A stretch of 64,000 nt of DNA. Source: Planctomycetota bacterium (GTDB lineage: Bacteria > Planctomycetota > Planctomycetia > Gemmatales > Gemmataceae). Numbering within the stretch: position 1 is the stretch's first letter; each line of letters begins with the position of its first letter. Below the pieces are notes generated by a model. It saw nothing but the letters and a program-made list of their open reading frames with translations. It was not told the origin of the DNA and searched no databases. Shown one piece after another: positions 17,631 through 26,732 of this stretch. A program made the position numbers and the translations under genes. The stretch is from the NCBI GenBank assembly GCA_016195405.1, contig JACPZP010000052.1, positions 1 through 64,000 of the forward strand, given 5' to 3'.

Positions 17631-20084
17631 CTAATTCAACCACGCCAACATGGTCGTGCCAGCTGCCCCTTTGGTCCGCCTCGCGGCGGCCAGCTCCTCG
17701 TAAATCGCTTCCACGGCTCTCAGGCGGGCGCTAAAGGACAACTCGTTTTCAATGCGGTGACGGGCGGCGTGCACGATTCGTGCGGTTCGCGCAGGCTCGC
17801 TGAGGGCCTCACCGATTGCCTGGGCCAAGGCCTCCGCATCACGGCGCGGAGTCAACCAGCCATGGACGCCGTCGCTGATGATCTCTTTCGTGCCGCCCAC
17901 GTCGGTGGCCACAACCGGTGTTTCGAGCGCCATCGCTTCAAGAACCGCGTTCGGAATGCCTTCTGTGTCGGACGTTTGCACGTACACGTCAAACCCTTGG
18001 TGGAGGTCCTTCACATCGTCGCGGTGACCGAGCAGGTGCAAACGATTCTCCAACCCCAGTTTCCGGGCATTTTCCAGCAGCTCGCCGCGACACGAACCTT
18101 CACCCACCAGAACGACATGCACCGGCTCCGGAATCCGGACTCGAGCGGCCGCCTCCAATAGCAGATCAAAACGTTTTTCCTGCTCCAACCTGCCCACGGC
18201 CCCGAGAACGACCGAATGCTGCGGAAGGTCCCAAGCATGGCGAACTTTTTCTCGGGTTCCAGGACTACGCTGAAACGCGACGTGGTCAATTCCATTGCGC
18301 ACGCGCCGGATGCGGGCCGGCTGCGCGCCATGCTGAAGGAGTGTTTGGCGGATGGGTTCGGAGACGGCGATCGCCACCGGAAAGCGCGCCAGCAAGCGGC
18401 GGTGAAAGAAATAATAGATCCGCTCGGCCAGGCTGTTGCCGTTCCAGCCGTGGACAGTTGTCAGCGGGATCACGCCCTCCGCGCGTGCCAACATCAGGGC
18501 GAACAGGTCGGTCTTGTAATCGTGGCTGTGGACAATATCGATGGCGCGGTCACGGATCAGCCGGCGCAAGGCGGGCCACAGCTTCCAGTCATACGAGTGC
18601 CGCTCACGAATCTCGACGTAATCCAGGCCCAGCCGCGCTGCCCGACTGTCCAAGACAAAGCCCGGGTCGCGCACGTCGCGCAGATAACAGACGGTGACGG
18701 CATAGCGACTCGGGTCGGCTTGGGCGGCTCCGAGCAGGATGGTTTTGTCCGGACCCCCACCTGTCCCACAGACGCTACGGAGCTCAAGGATCCGTAAAGG
18801 GGCTTTCGAGACTGGGGCGTCGCCCACACGCACGGTTCCGTTCGTGCGGAAACCATTGAGGTGGATTGCAAGTCTCGGCGCGCTTCCCAGGTCGCCGTTT
18901 TTGAAAACGGGATAGGGCCGCGTTGCCAAGATCAGCGGCTCGATGGCGGCCCGAAGCTGCTTCGCCCGGCGATCCCAGCTATCCGGTTCAACAGCTTTCT
19001 GCATCGCCCGAATGTCCTGAGAACCCAGGGGTTTCGCGAGGGCCTGTTCCACCTCATGGATAAACTGCTCGTGGGTTCCCCCGATCCGCACATGGGGAGC
19101 CAAGGTTCGCACGTTGGGGATGTCGATGCTCACGGTCGGCTTTCCCGAGGCCAGACACTCCCGCAGTTTCAGCGGCCCACTTTGGCGGATCATGTCGTCG
19201 TTCACATACGGCAAGAGCAGCACGTCGAGACCGGCGATGTTGCGGGGAAGGTCCTCGTAAGGCCGCGGTCCGAGCAGGTGTACGTTGGGGATGTCGGCGA
19301 AGGCGGCGGGACAGTACGCCTTCGGTCCGATCATCACCAGGCTCCCGTGAGGAAAACGGCGAGCCACGCCTGCTAGCAGTTCAAAATCGATCTTTTCGTA
19401 AATCAGGCCGAAAAAACCGATGCGTGGCCGAGGGAGAATCTCGAGGTCTGCGGGAAGCTCGGCTTGCCGCTGAGCTGCGCTGAAGTGCTCGAAGTCAACG
19501 GCATGCGGAAAGTACTGACAGCGGCCGTTACGGTCGTGAGAGCGGACAAGCGCCTGCGAAGCCGCCAGGATCAGGTCCGCACTTTCGGTCATTTCCCGAT
19601 CGGCCTCCTGAAGGGCCTCGCGATCGGCGGAAGGCCAATGGCTGTAATCGTCGGTGCAGTAGTACACGAGGGCCCGGCGAGACAGATCGTTGATCAGCCA
19701 TCCGATGTATGGCAACGTCGTCAACACCACGGGCCGCGTCATGCCTAGATTCGAGAGGGCCGACCGCAACCGCGCCGTAACTAGCGACCGATTGACGTTG
19801 CGGAGAACCTGAGTGCCGAGGCCGGGAAGCATCGGCACGTCCAAAACCCACATTTGCTCTGCGACCTGCGCCAACCCGCGGCTCCAGTTTCGTAGTTTCT
19901 CCGCGCCGCGCCGAAAGGTCAGACTGTCGGCCTTGATCTGGCGTGTGCCGATGCTGTTGACCCAAAGGACCCTCATGTCTTTGCGCAAGCGCCGGATGAG
20001 GTGCTGACAACTTGACGGATGCCGACCCCAGTCGTCCGCGAATACCAACAGGCTCGGAGGGTTCCCGTTCAGGCGATCAGCCAC
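17631..20084 (-). CDS. Fused double glycosyltransferase (two GT-B modules)
   Basis: 817 residues. GTG 20084 is chosen because GGAG lies seven bases upstream and it overlaps the preceding stop by eight bases; the longer in-frame start lacks this. Module 1 (about 10-390) resembles TuaH/BshA-like glycosyltransferases: LLVFADDWGRHPSS, YCTDDYSHWP, GFFGLIYEKIDFELL, LLLPYVNDDMIRQSGPLKLRE. Module 2 (about 420-810) is a standard GT4: CGTGGGPDKTILLGA, HSHDYKTDLFA, VGRLEQEKRFDLLLEAA, and EGIPNAVLE (EX7E) followed by AMALETPVVATDVGGT. Each module has its own donor site, so the protein may add two sugars in sequence. Cytoplasmic. Overlaps its upstream GT4 neighbour, so translationally coupled. Confidence 0.9.
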   Translation of the reverse strand: MADRLNGNPPSLLVFADDWGRHPSSCQHLIRRLRKDMRVLWVNSIGTRQIKADSLTFRRGAEKLRNWSRGLAQVAEQMWVLDVPMLPGLGTQVLRNVNRSLVTARLRSALSNLGMTRPVVLTTLPYIGWLINDLSRRALVYYCTDDYSHWPSADREALQEADREMTESADLILAASQALVRSHDRNGRCQYFPHAVDFEHFSAAQRQAELPADLEILPRPRIGFFGLIYEKIDFELLAGVARRFPHGSLVMIGPKAYCPAAFADIPNVHLLGPRPYEDLPRNIAGLDVLLLPYVNDDMIRQSGPLKLRECLASGKPTVSIDIPNVRTLAPHVRIGGTHEQFIHEVEQALAKPLGSQDIRAMQKAVEPDSWDRRAKQLRAAIEPLILATRPYPVFKNGDLGSAPRLAIHLNGFRTNGTVRVGDAPVSKAPLRILELRSVCGTGGGPDKTILLGAAQADPSRYAVTVCYLRDVRDPGFVLDSRAARLGLDYVEIRERHSYDWKLWPALRRLIRDRAIDIVHSHDYKTDLFALMLARAEGVIPLTTVHGWNGNSLAERIYYFFHRRLLARFPVAIAVSEPIRQTLLQHGAQPARIRRVRNGIDHVAFQRSPGTREKVRHAWDLPQHSVVLGAVGRLEQEKRFDLLLEAAARVRIPEPVHVVLVGEGSCRGELLENARKLGLENRLHLLGHRDDVKDLHQGFDVYVQTSDTEGIPNAVLEAMALETPVVATDVGGTKEIISDGVHGWLTPRRDAEALAQAIGEALSEPARTARIVHAARHRIENELSFSARLRAVEAIYEELAAARRTKGAAGTTMLAWLN

Positions 20085-21189
20085 GAAGCATCTCCGCATA
20101 AAGCCGAAGGTAGCCGGCGTGCATTTGCTGTTCCGAGAACAGCTCAATGGCGCGTTGCGAGCCGCGCTGGCCGAACTGCCGGCGCTGTTCCGGGTGGGCA
20201 GCGAGGTGCAGGATCTTCTCCGCGAGGCACTCGTCGTCTCCAGGAGGGGTTAGCAGGCCGGTCTGGCCGTCCTCGACCACTTCGGCGACTCCCCCGACTC
20301 GCGTTGAAACCACGGGCAAGCGGGCGGCCATCGCCTCGATTAGTGTCAGGGGGATCCCTTCGCTATTGCTTGTCAAAAGGAACATGTCGGCGGCCGCAAG
20401 CAACCGCGGGATGTCGGTCCGCAGGCCAAGGAAGCGCACTCGCTCCTGCAAATGTCGGTCGTCCACCAGCTTGCGAATCTTCGGCTCCTCAGGGCCCTCG
20501 CCGACCAATAGCAGCCAGGAGTCCGGGCGTTTGGCAAGCACGCGCTCGAACGTCCGCACTGCGGTGGCGTGGTCCTTTAGGTAGTCCAGTCGGGCCACTT
20601 GCACGAGAACCAAGTCGGTGGCGCCGGCGCCGATCTCGCGTCGAATGGCCGCCCGTTCGGAGCCGCCGTTGTGAAAAGCGGCCGTGTCGATCCCGTTGTA
20701 GACGACTCCGACTCGCTGCGCCGGAATGCCCTCGTTGTGGATCAGGGCCTGTCGCACTGCCTCACCGACGCCTACCACGCGGTCGCGCCGCGTCAGCAGC
20801 ACCCGGTTCGCGAATATGCGTTTGCGGCGCGGGTAATCGGGCTGATGCCGGCCGTGCTCGGTGAACAGAACGGCCGGCTGGTGGCACAAGAGACGCGCCG
20901 TAATGCCGTAAAAGAACGGCGTATACTGGTGTGCGTGAATTAGACTCACGTGATGACTTCGCAGGATGCTTGCCAGCCGCAACGAGCAGCGCCAATCCAC
21001 TCCCGACCCGCGGCCCAAGACTTCGACCACGAATCCTTCGTCGCGCAGCTCCTGGCCAAGGGTCCCCAATTCATCCAAGCACACGAAGACAAACCTGAAC
21101 TGGCCGCACAGGCGCCGAGCGAGCCGAGCCGCCAGCACCTCGGCCCCGCCGACACGCATGCCGTGCAGGATCTGACAGATCGTCGTCAT
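20077..21189 (-). CDS. Family 4 glycosyltransferase, exosortase-locus type
   Basis: 370 residues from ATG 21189; TTG 21201 overlapping the upstream stop is an alternative, but the fold starts TTICQILHGMRVGGAEVLAA, so the later ATG fits best. Residues further on read HAHQYTPFFYGITARLL and FTEHGRHQPD in the acceptor half; VARLDYLKDHATAVRTFE and EGIPLTLIE (EX7E) then AMAARLPVVSTRVGG in the donor half. Close in layout to glycosyltransferases that sit beside asparagine-synthetase-like genes in exosortase loci. Cytoplasmic; donor unknown. Directly follows the aberrant asparagine synthetase gene and overlaps the double GT gene by eight bases. Confidence 0.92.
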   Translation of the reverse strand: MTTICQILHGMRVGGAEVLAARLARRLCGQFRFVFVCLDELGTLGQELRDEGFVVEVLGRGSGVDWRCSLRLASILRSHHVSLIHAHQYTPFFYGITARLLCHQPAVLFTEHGRHQPDYPRRKRIFANRVLLTRRDRVVGVGEAVRQALIHNEGIPAQRVGVVYNGIDTAAFHNGGSERAAIRREIGAGATDLVLVQVARLDYLKDHATAVRTFERVLAKRPDSWLLLVGEGPEEPKIRKLVDDRHLQERVRFLGLRTDIPRLLAAADMFLLTSNSEGIPLTLIEAMAARLPVVSTRVGGVAEVVEDGQTGLLTPPGDDECLAEKILHLAAHPEQRRQFGQRGSQRAIELFSEQQMHAGYLRLYAEMLRG

Positions 21190-21197
21190 CGCGGTGG

Positions 21198-23105
21198 TCA
21201 AGCAATTGCCGATCCGGCGGGACGCAGGCCGCTCACCGCCGGCGGCGGCTCGTTGTCGATGAACTCGCGCTGACCCGTCTCGAAGATCATCAAGGCCAGC
21301 AGCAGGAATGTGTGATTAGCCTGATTATTTAGATGGCGCTGGACAACACCCTGGACGGCTTTTGGTTCGAAGATGCCACGTTCCAAGCAGCGCGGACTAA
21401 GGAGCAGTCGTTCGACGAGTGGCCGCAGCTCCCGTCGCAGCCAAAGGCCCAGCTTTTCGTACGGCTGGTAGCCCGGCACGCCGAGCTTGGCGAGAACTTT
21501 GAGACGCACTTCGGCGAAGGAACGTGCGAAGCGCCCGGCGCCGAGTCGCGTCCCTGTATTAGCGTTAGCCACCTTTAGAAAGGCCGGCATGTGCCGATGG
21601 AGAATATGCGTCTGGATTCGCTCCGAAAGCTTTAAGTGCGGGGGTGTGCTCAGCAACAAGTCGACCAAGTCATTGTCCAGGTAGGGCAACCGCGTTTCGA
21701 CTACGGAACCGAACTTGAGCATCGACAAAGCTGTCTCGCGCCGCAGCCTCTCCGTTACAAACAGGTGCCACACGCGCTGCACCGGAGGATCGATTCCGGT
21801 CGAATCACCCAAAGAGGTGAGCAAGGATTGGCGGGCGAGTCCTTCCACCTGCGCGTGATAGGGTGGGGCGAACAGGGGCTCCGCAGCATCGTCCAGCATG
21901 TGAGCGCGCAGCCGGTGTGCCAACCATGCCTCGAGTGCCGCGCCATCGCTCAAGGCCATAGCCGCGCCGTCGAGGGAGAAGCTATACGCCTTGTGCATGT
22001 GCATCAACTCGCCGGCATGGCCCCGCAGTAGGACTTCGATGCCCAGCTCGCGGTACATCGGCAGCGTTGGCATGACGATGCACTGCGAGAGGTATTGGCC
22101 GTCAGTCAAATGCACCATCCGCTGCAAGTGATCCTCGAAGTGTCCGAGGAAGTCCGTGCTCAGCACGTAGCGGTGATGGGGACGGTTCGCCAAGCGAGCC
22201 AACTCCGCGGCGCTTTTGTGGTCTAGGCTTCCCTGTACACCCAAGGTAACCGTGGTCAGCGGCCGCTCCGGCGCAACCAAAGCGAGAATGGTTCGAGCGT
22301 CGAGGCCGCCCGACAGCGAGAGCCCAAGGCGGGCCGTCCCTTGAACACGCCGGTCCACGGCTTGCCGGAAGGCCTCATCGATCTGGTCCAATAAATCGGT
22401 TTCGCTGACCGCGCTAGGTCGTGTTCCCGGCTCGAATCGCCAGTAGCGATCCAGCGTGAGCCGGCCGTCGCGGGCGTCGTAAGTCAACCATCCCGCCGCC
22501 GGCAGAAGCCGAACCGCTTCCAGGAGTGTGTCCTCGCCAAGCATCTGCCCAAAGACGAAGAACTGCGCCAGCCCGCGCCCGTTGGGGCGGCGCGACACGG
22601 CCGAGTCGACGAGGATGGCTTTGATCTCCGAGGCGAAGACCAGCTTCCCCGGAAGTTCGCTGTAATAAAGGGGCTTCATGCCGAAACGGTCGTTGGTAAG
22701 AATCAGGCGCCCGTTGCGGGCATCCCAGATTGCCGCGGCGAACATGCCGTGCAGCCGCCGGAAAAATGCACTTCCCTCGTGCTCGAAGCCGTGCAGCAGC
22801 AATTCGGCGTGGCTGTCGGAGCGAAATACATGGCCCGCGGCCGTCAGCACCCGCCGCTCTTCCTCGTAGTTGTAGATCTCGCCCTCCATGACCGCGCGAA
22901 GCGACTCGTCCTCATTGGAGGCAGGCTGAGCGGCGTTGTTAACGAAACCCAGCGACACGCGTCCCAAGGCCAAATCCTGGTTGGAACTGACGTGCTGGTG
23001 TTCGACGTACCAAGCGTGATGCTTCATGCGGTGCATCATGTCGCCGAGGACGCCGGCTAGGTCTTCTAATGGTGCCTTGCTGACGACGCCGCAGATTCCA
23101 GGCAT
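21198..23105 (-). CDS. Asparagine synthetase-like protein lacking the canonical catalytic Cys2
   Basis: 635 residues, two-domain layout of class II glutamine amidotransferase plus ATP-pyrophosphatase. It begins MPGICGVV instead of MCGIAG: Pro stands where the N-terminal nucleophile Cys2 belongs, though the rest of the glutaminase domain is kept (EGEIYNY 74-80, DRFGMKPLYY 139-148). In the synthetase domain the PP-loop reads SGGLDA (265-270) instead of SGGxDS. So glutamine-dependent ammonia release is unlikely; it may use free ammonia or another amine and ligate it to an unusual carboxylate, as in exosortase-associated amidotransferases. A second, canonical copy is at 29681-31657. Neighbours: GT39-like protein upstream, GT4 downstream. 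Confidence 0.85.
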   Translation of the reverse strand: MPGICGVVSKAPLEDLAGVLGDMMHRMKHHAWYVEHQHVSSNQDLALGRVSLGFVNNAAQPASNEDESLRAVMEGEIYNYEEERRVLTAAGHVFRSDSHAELLLHGFEHEGSAFFRRLHGMFAAAIWDARNGRLILTNDRFGMKPLYYSELPGKLVFASEIKAILVDSAVSRRPNGRGLAQFFVFGQMLGEDTLLEAVRLLPAAGWLTYDARDGRLTLDRYWRFEPGTRPSAVSETDLLDQIDEAFRQAVDRRVQGTARLGLSLSGGLDARTILALVAPERPLTTVTLGVQGSLDHKSAAELARLANRPHHRYVLSTDFLGHFEDHLQRMVHLTDGQYLSQCIVMPTLPMYRELGIEVLLRGHAGELMHMHKAYSFSLDGAAMALSDGAALEAWLAHRLRAHMLDDAAEPLFAPPYHAQVEGLARQSLLTSLGDSTGIDPPVQRVWHLFVTERLRRETALSMLKFGSVVETRLPYLDNDLVDLLLSTPPHLKLSERIQTHILHRHMPAFLKVANANTGTRLGAGRFARSFAEVRLKVLAKLGVPGYQPYEKLGLWLRRELRPLVERLLLSPRCLERGIFEPKAVQGVVQRHLNNQANHTFLLLALMIFETGQREFIDNEPPPAVSGLRPAGSAIA

Positions 23106-23106
23106 C

Positions 23107-24606
23107 TTACCGGTTCTCCTGAACGCTTAGTTCGAAGGGCTTGTAGTAATACACCCGTACGGTCCGGTCGCGTGGCCCTGTCCGCGACTCGAAGCTCGCT
23201 CGAAGCTCGCAATGCGTCGCGAGCCATTCCTCGACCGTTTTCGAAACGTGCCCTGCCTCGACAACGTACCACTGTTCAACGGCGGGCAACCCCTCGGCGT
23301 GGGACGGGTAGTTCACCAAAGGATGGCCGAAAGTCTGTCCCGGCTCAACACCGAGGTAATGGGCGACCAATGGGGGCACGGTGGCAAAAACGGCGGGATT
23401 GTCACTGGCGCCGGGACGGATGTTCGCCGCCTGACGCACGTAATTGGTTGCCTCCTCCCAACGCGGCCTATCGCCGTGCATGCTGGTGAAGTAGCTGGCG
23501 AGAAAGCACGCGTAATAAATACCTGCTCCGGAAACCGCGAGCATCGCAAGCCGTTGGTGACCTCGTTGATACCAACCTACGAGGGCGAACGCAGCCAAGA
23601 CCGCGTAGACGGGCAAAGCGAACAGCGCGTAGTACCAGGCCACGTTAATGACATCGAGCCGCGCGATGACGAGCAGTTCCAGCACTGCAATCACGCCGGC
23701 GACCGCAAAGAAGCGGGCTATGCGCGGTGGGATTTGCGACGGCGCGACCCACATGCCGGTAAGCCCAAGCGCAAAGATCGGGGCGCCGGCATAAAAGATG
23801 AACGTCGTGAGCACGTGGACCGGGTTGCGGGCCGATTGAATGAGAAACCCACCCAACAGCTGGCGCATCTGAAATACATTCCAGCTGAAATAGGCAAGCA
23901 CAAATGCCAGCGCGAAGCCGAAGGTTAAGTATCCGCGCAGGTTGTAGACTCCGCCGCGCTCTCTTTGCACGATCAACAGGACCAGGTACGCCACATACAC
24001 CGGCGCCAACAGCGCGGCGGAGAAATGGGTGAACATCGCCAAAGCAAATGCAGCGATCGACAGTGCCAGAAGCCGGTAGTCGCCGCTCTCGAATCCGGCA
24101 ACAAACCAGTACATGGAAAGCACCTGAAACAACACTACGAGGTTGTAGTAGCGTATGGACTGCGACCAGAATACATGTCCAAGATTCACCGCCAAAAGGA
24201 GCGTCGCCAGCAAGACAACGGAGCGTGTGAGTATCCTGCGGAAACACACGTAAAACACGACCAGGCTAAAGAGAGCGATCCCGGCGGACAGCGCGCGCCC
24301 GGCAGTCACGCTCACGCCGGTCAACTCGAAAACGCCTCGAAGCAAGTAGAAAAAAATCGGGATGAGCTGGGGGAAAGGTTTACTCAGTTGCTGGGAGAAA
24401 TAGACTGAACCCTCTTCGTCCTCCCACATGCTCCAGTCGGTAAGCTTCAGGGCGCGTATCGCCAGCGCCAGCCCGAAGACTGCCAGTACGGCCCAATAGG
24501 AAGCAAGGAACGCATCCAGTCGGTGTGGACGTTCAGGCGATGTTTGCGCGTTCACGGAATCGATCCGAAGGGTCCTGCGGAGGGCGTGGGAGTGTAGCTG
24601 GATCAA
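23107..24606 (-). CDS. GT39/ArnT-like membrane glycosyltransferase
   Basis: 499 residues with about ten to twelve hydrophobic helices in the N-terminal three quarters and a soluble C-terminal tail of about 120 residues. After the first helix the loop reads WEDEEGSV, an acidic pair in the place of the catalytic Asp/Glu of GT-C enzymes (PMT/ArnT). [17 protein letters not shown] and [12 protein letters not shown] are also typical. It would use a polyprenyl-phosphate sugar on the outer face of the inner membrane. Start TTG 24606 overlaps the upstream stop (TTGA); GTG 24555 is an alternative. Operon with the flavoprotein and GtrA protein, which fits a polyprenyl-P-sugar route. Confidence 0.78.
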   Translation of the reverse strand: MIQLHSHALRRTLRIDSVNAQTSPERPHRLDAFLASYWAVLAVFGLALAIRALKLTDWSMWEDEEGSVYFSQQLSKPFPQLIPIFFYLLRGVFELTGVSVTAGRALSAGIALFSLVVFYVCFRRILTRSVVLLATLLLAVNLGHVFWSQSIRYYNLVVLFQVLSMYWFVAGFESGDYRLLALSIAAFALAMFTHFSAALLAPVYVAYLVLLIVQRERGGVYNLRGYLTFGFALAFVLAYFSWNVFQMRQLLGGFLIQSARNPVHVLTTFIFYAGAPIFALGLTGMWVAPSQIPPRIARFFAVAGVIAVLELLVIARLDVINVAWYYALFALPVYAVLAAFALVGWYQRGHQRLAMLAVSGAGIYYACFLASYFTSMHGDRPRWEEATNYVRQAANIRPGASDNPAVFATVPPLVAHYLGVEPGQTFGHPLVNYPSHAEGLPAVEQWYVVEAGHVSKTVEEWLATHCELRASFESRTGPRDRTVRVYYYKPFELSVQENR

Positions 24607-26141
24607 ACGGATGCCTGATCGGCGGTGACGGCGGCTGGCTCGGACTTGAGGCGTGCGGGCACCATGCGCAGGCCCGTCGCACCGAGTTCCTGCTTTTCGC
24701 CCGCGGCGCCCGTTTCATGGTATTCCGCGTCCTGGTTGACGCACCAAAGATCGTAGATCTTTTCACCCGCCAAAATGTTCTTGACGCACAGCATCGCCGT
24801 CATCATGGCGTGGTCTTGGTTGTTGTACTTGTGCATTCCATTCCGCCCGACTAGGTGCATCGTCGGATATCTCTCTTCCAACTCCTCCGCGATAATCTTG
24901 ACGTTCTTGGCGTAGTCGTCGTCGTAAACCGGATAAGCCTTGGGCTGCCGCACCACACAGCCGTCCAGCACGTCCTCCGCTTTGGCCAGCCCGATTTTCG
25001 CCAATTCACTTGTCGCCAGCGCGATGAGCTGTTTGTCGGACGAGTTCCACGTGCCGTCGCCTTCGAAACAAAAATACTCCAATCCGTAGCATGCCTTGTC
25101 CGACTCGGGAACCATTTCCGGCGACCAGGACTTGAAATTCTGAATTCGACCTACCTTGACGCTCGGATCGTGGATGTAGATCCAGTTGTCGCTGAACACC
25201 TCGCGGTCCTTTAGGATTAGCATCACCGTCAGGAAGTCCCGATATCTCAGGGCGTTCGCCGCCTTTTGGGCACGTTCCGACATCGGCGGCGTGATGCCGT
25301 TCACCAGCTGCCGCATTGGAGCTGAAGAGATGACGTGATGCGCAAAAGTCCGATGGCCTTTGCCGTCATGGTCCTGGTGGCTTACCGTCCAAACGCATTC
25401 GGACTCGTCCCAGTGGCAGCCCACCACTTTGTGTCCCATCAGAATATCACCGCCCAGCGCCTTTACCTTGGCGGCGCAGGCCTCCCACATCATGCCCGGG
25501 CCCTTGCGCGGGTAGCGGAAGGTGTCGATCAGCGTCTTGATCACCTGGCCGCGGTCCTTCGGCTTTTTGGGCCACAAGGCGTTGAAGATGGCGGTCCGTA
25601 GCGACAGGCCTTTGATGCGCTGGGCAGCCCAGTCGGCAGAGATCTCCTTGCAACTCATGCCCCAGACCTTTTCGGTGTAGGTCTTGAAGAAGATGTTGAA
25701 CAAGCGCTTGCCGAACCTGTTTGTCACCCAGTCTTCGAAGGATCGCGGATTGCGACGCGGGAACAGCCGAGCCTTGAGATACGAAAGCACACAACGGCCC
25801 GACTCCAGAATGCCGAGCTTGCGGAGGGCTTCAAAAGCTTTGAGCGGGTAGGAAAAGTACTTGCCGCGGTAGTAGATGCGCGAAGAGCGCGGACGGTCGA
25901 GCATGTCTTCAGGGAGAATCTCCGTCCAAAAGTCCTCCACTTCCTTCGACTTGGAGAAAAAGCGGTGGCCGCCTATGTCGAAGCGGAACCCTTTATACGT
26001 CGCGGTGCGTGCGATTCCGCCTACGTATGACGCATCGGCCTCCATAACGCTGACAGGCGCGTCGCTCTTCGACAGCAAGTAAGCCGCGGTCAGCCCGGCG
26101 GGGCCTGCACCAATGACGGCGACCGACGTTTCCGGGTTCAT
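24603..26141 (-). CDS. NAD(P)/FAD-dependent oxidoreductase (UDP-galactopyranose mutase-like flavoprotein)
   Basis: 512 residues. FAD-binding [17 protein letters not shown] (8-24) followed by [19 protein letters not shown] and [19 protein letters not shown], the GG-doublet region of amine-oxidase/protoporphyrinogen-oxidase-type flavoproteins. C-terminal [21 protein letters not shown] is the conserved FAD/substrate region of a bacterial group usually found beside glycosyltransferase and GtrA genes. A lipid- or sugar-related redox step for the polysaccharide is inferred; galactofuranose formation is one possibility but is not shown. Cytoplasmic. Start ATG 26141. Four-base overlap with the GT39-like gene. 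Confidence 0.87.
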   Translation of the reverse strand: MNPETSVAVIGAGPAGLTAAYLLSKSDAPVSVMEADASYVGGIARTATYKGFRFDIGGHRFFSKSKEVEDFWTEILPEDMLDRPRSSRIYYRGKYFSYPLKAFEALRKLGILESGRCVLSYLKARLFPRRNPRSFEDWVTNRFGKRLFNIFFKTYTEKVWGMSCKEISADWAAQRIKGLSLRTAIFNALWPKKPKDRGQVIKTLIDTFRYPRKGPGMMWEACAAKVKALGGDILMGHKVVGCHWDESECVWTVSHQDHDGKGHRTFAHHVISSAPMRQLVNGITPPMSERAQKAANALRYRDFLTVMLILKDREVFSDNWIYIHDPSVKVGRIQNFKSWSPEMVPESDKACYGLEYFCFEGDGTWNSSDKQLIALATSELAKIGLAKAEDVLDGCVVRQPKAYPVYDDDYAKNVKIIAEELEERYPTMHLVGRNGMHKYNNQDHAMMTAMLCVKNILAGEKIYDLWCVNQDAEYHETGAAGEKQELGATGLRMVPARLKSEPAAVTADQASV

Positions 26142-26168
26142 GGACGAAGCTCCCGAACAAGAGGACGA

Positions 26169-26672
26169 TCAATAGCTCGAAGGCGTTGTGTGGGTGCCGG
26201 CATGAACCGGACTGGGAATCGCGAGCGTTACGTCCTCGGCCACATCCGCCGACTCGCGCTTGCATGAAAAGAGGATTAGCTTGCGGCTGCCGAAGTTCCA
26301 CAGGAAGGCCGTACCCGTGGCGATCCCCTTGGAGACCATGTAATGGCACCCAACCTTTTCCGTGAAGAAGTAAATGAGGAATTGGTTCAGACCCAAGCCG
26401 ATCAGGCCGAGGATCCCAAAGATCGCAAACTCCAAAGCATGGTTATCGACAGTACGAGTCTCGAAGACCCAAAAGACGCTCAGCAGGTAGTTCGTCGTCA
26501 GGCCCATCGCGAAGGCGATAGCCGCGGAGTGGAGATAATGCACCTCGAACCACTCCGTAAGCAGCACCAGCACGCCGAAATCGACCAAAAAGGCAATCCC
26601 GCCGACAAGCGCGTAGCGAAACAGCTGGACGAAGGTGTTTTCCGTCTTTCCCTTCACAAGGGTCGTTAGCAT
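26169..26672 (-). CDS. GtrA family membrane protein
   Basis: 167 residues, four hydrophobic helices. FRYALVGGIAFLVDFGVLVLL and TTNYLLSVFWVF are the typical GtrA/DPMS-like signatures, as is GIATGTAFLWNFGSRKLILF. GtrA proteins are thought to help move polyprenyl-phosphate sugars across the inner membrane for side-chain glycosylation. The C-terminal about 35 residues are polar and unconserved. The gene lies 27 bases upstream of the flavoprotein and one gene from the GT39-like enzyme that would use such a donor. Start ATG 26672. Confidence 0.88.
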   Translation of the reverse strand: MLTTLVKGKTENTFVQLFRYALVGGIAFLVDFGVLVLLTEWFEVHYLHSAAIAFAMGLTTNYLLSVFWVFETRTVDNHALEFAIFGILGLIGLGLNQFLIYFFTEKVGCHYMVSKGIATGTAFLWNFGSRKLILFSCKRESADVAEDVTLAIPSPVHAGTHTTPSSY

Positions 26673-26732
26673 TCTTAAGCCTCGCGGATCTGCGTAACGG
26701 TTTCGAAGAAGAACGGCGTTAGGATCAAGTCC

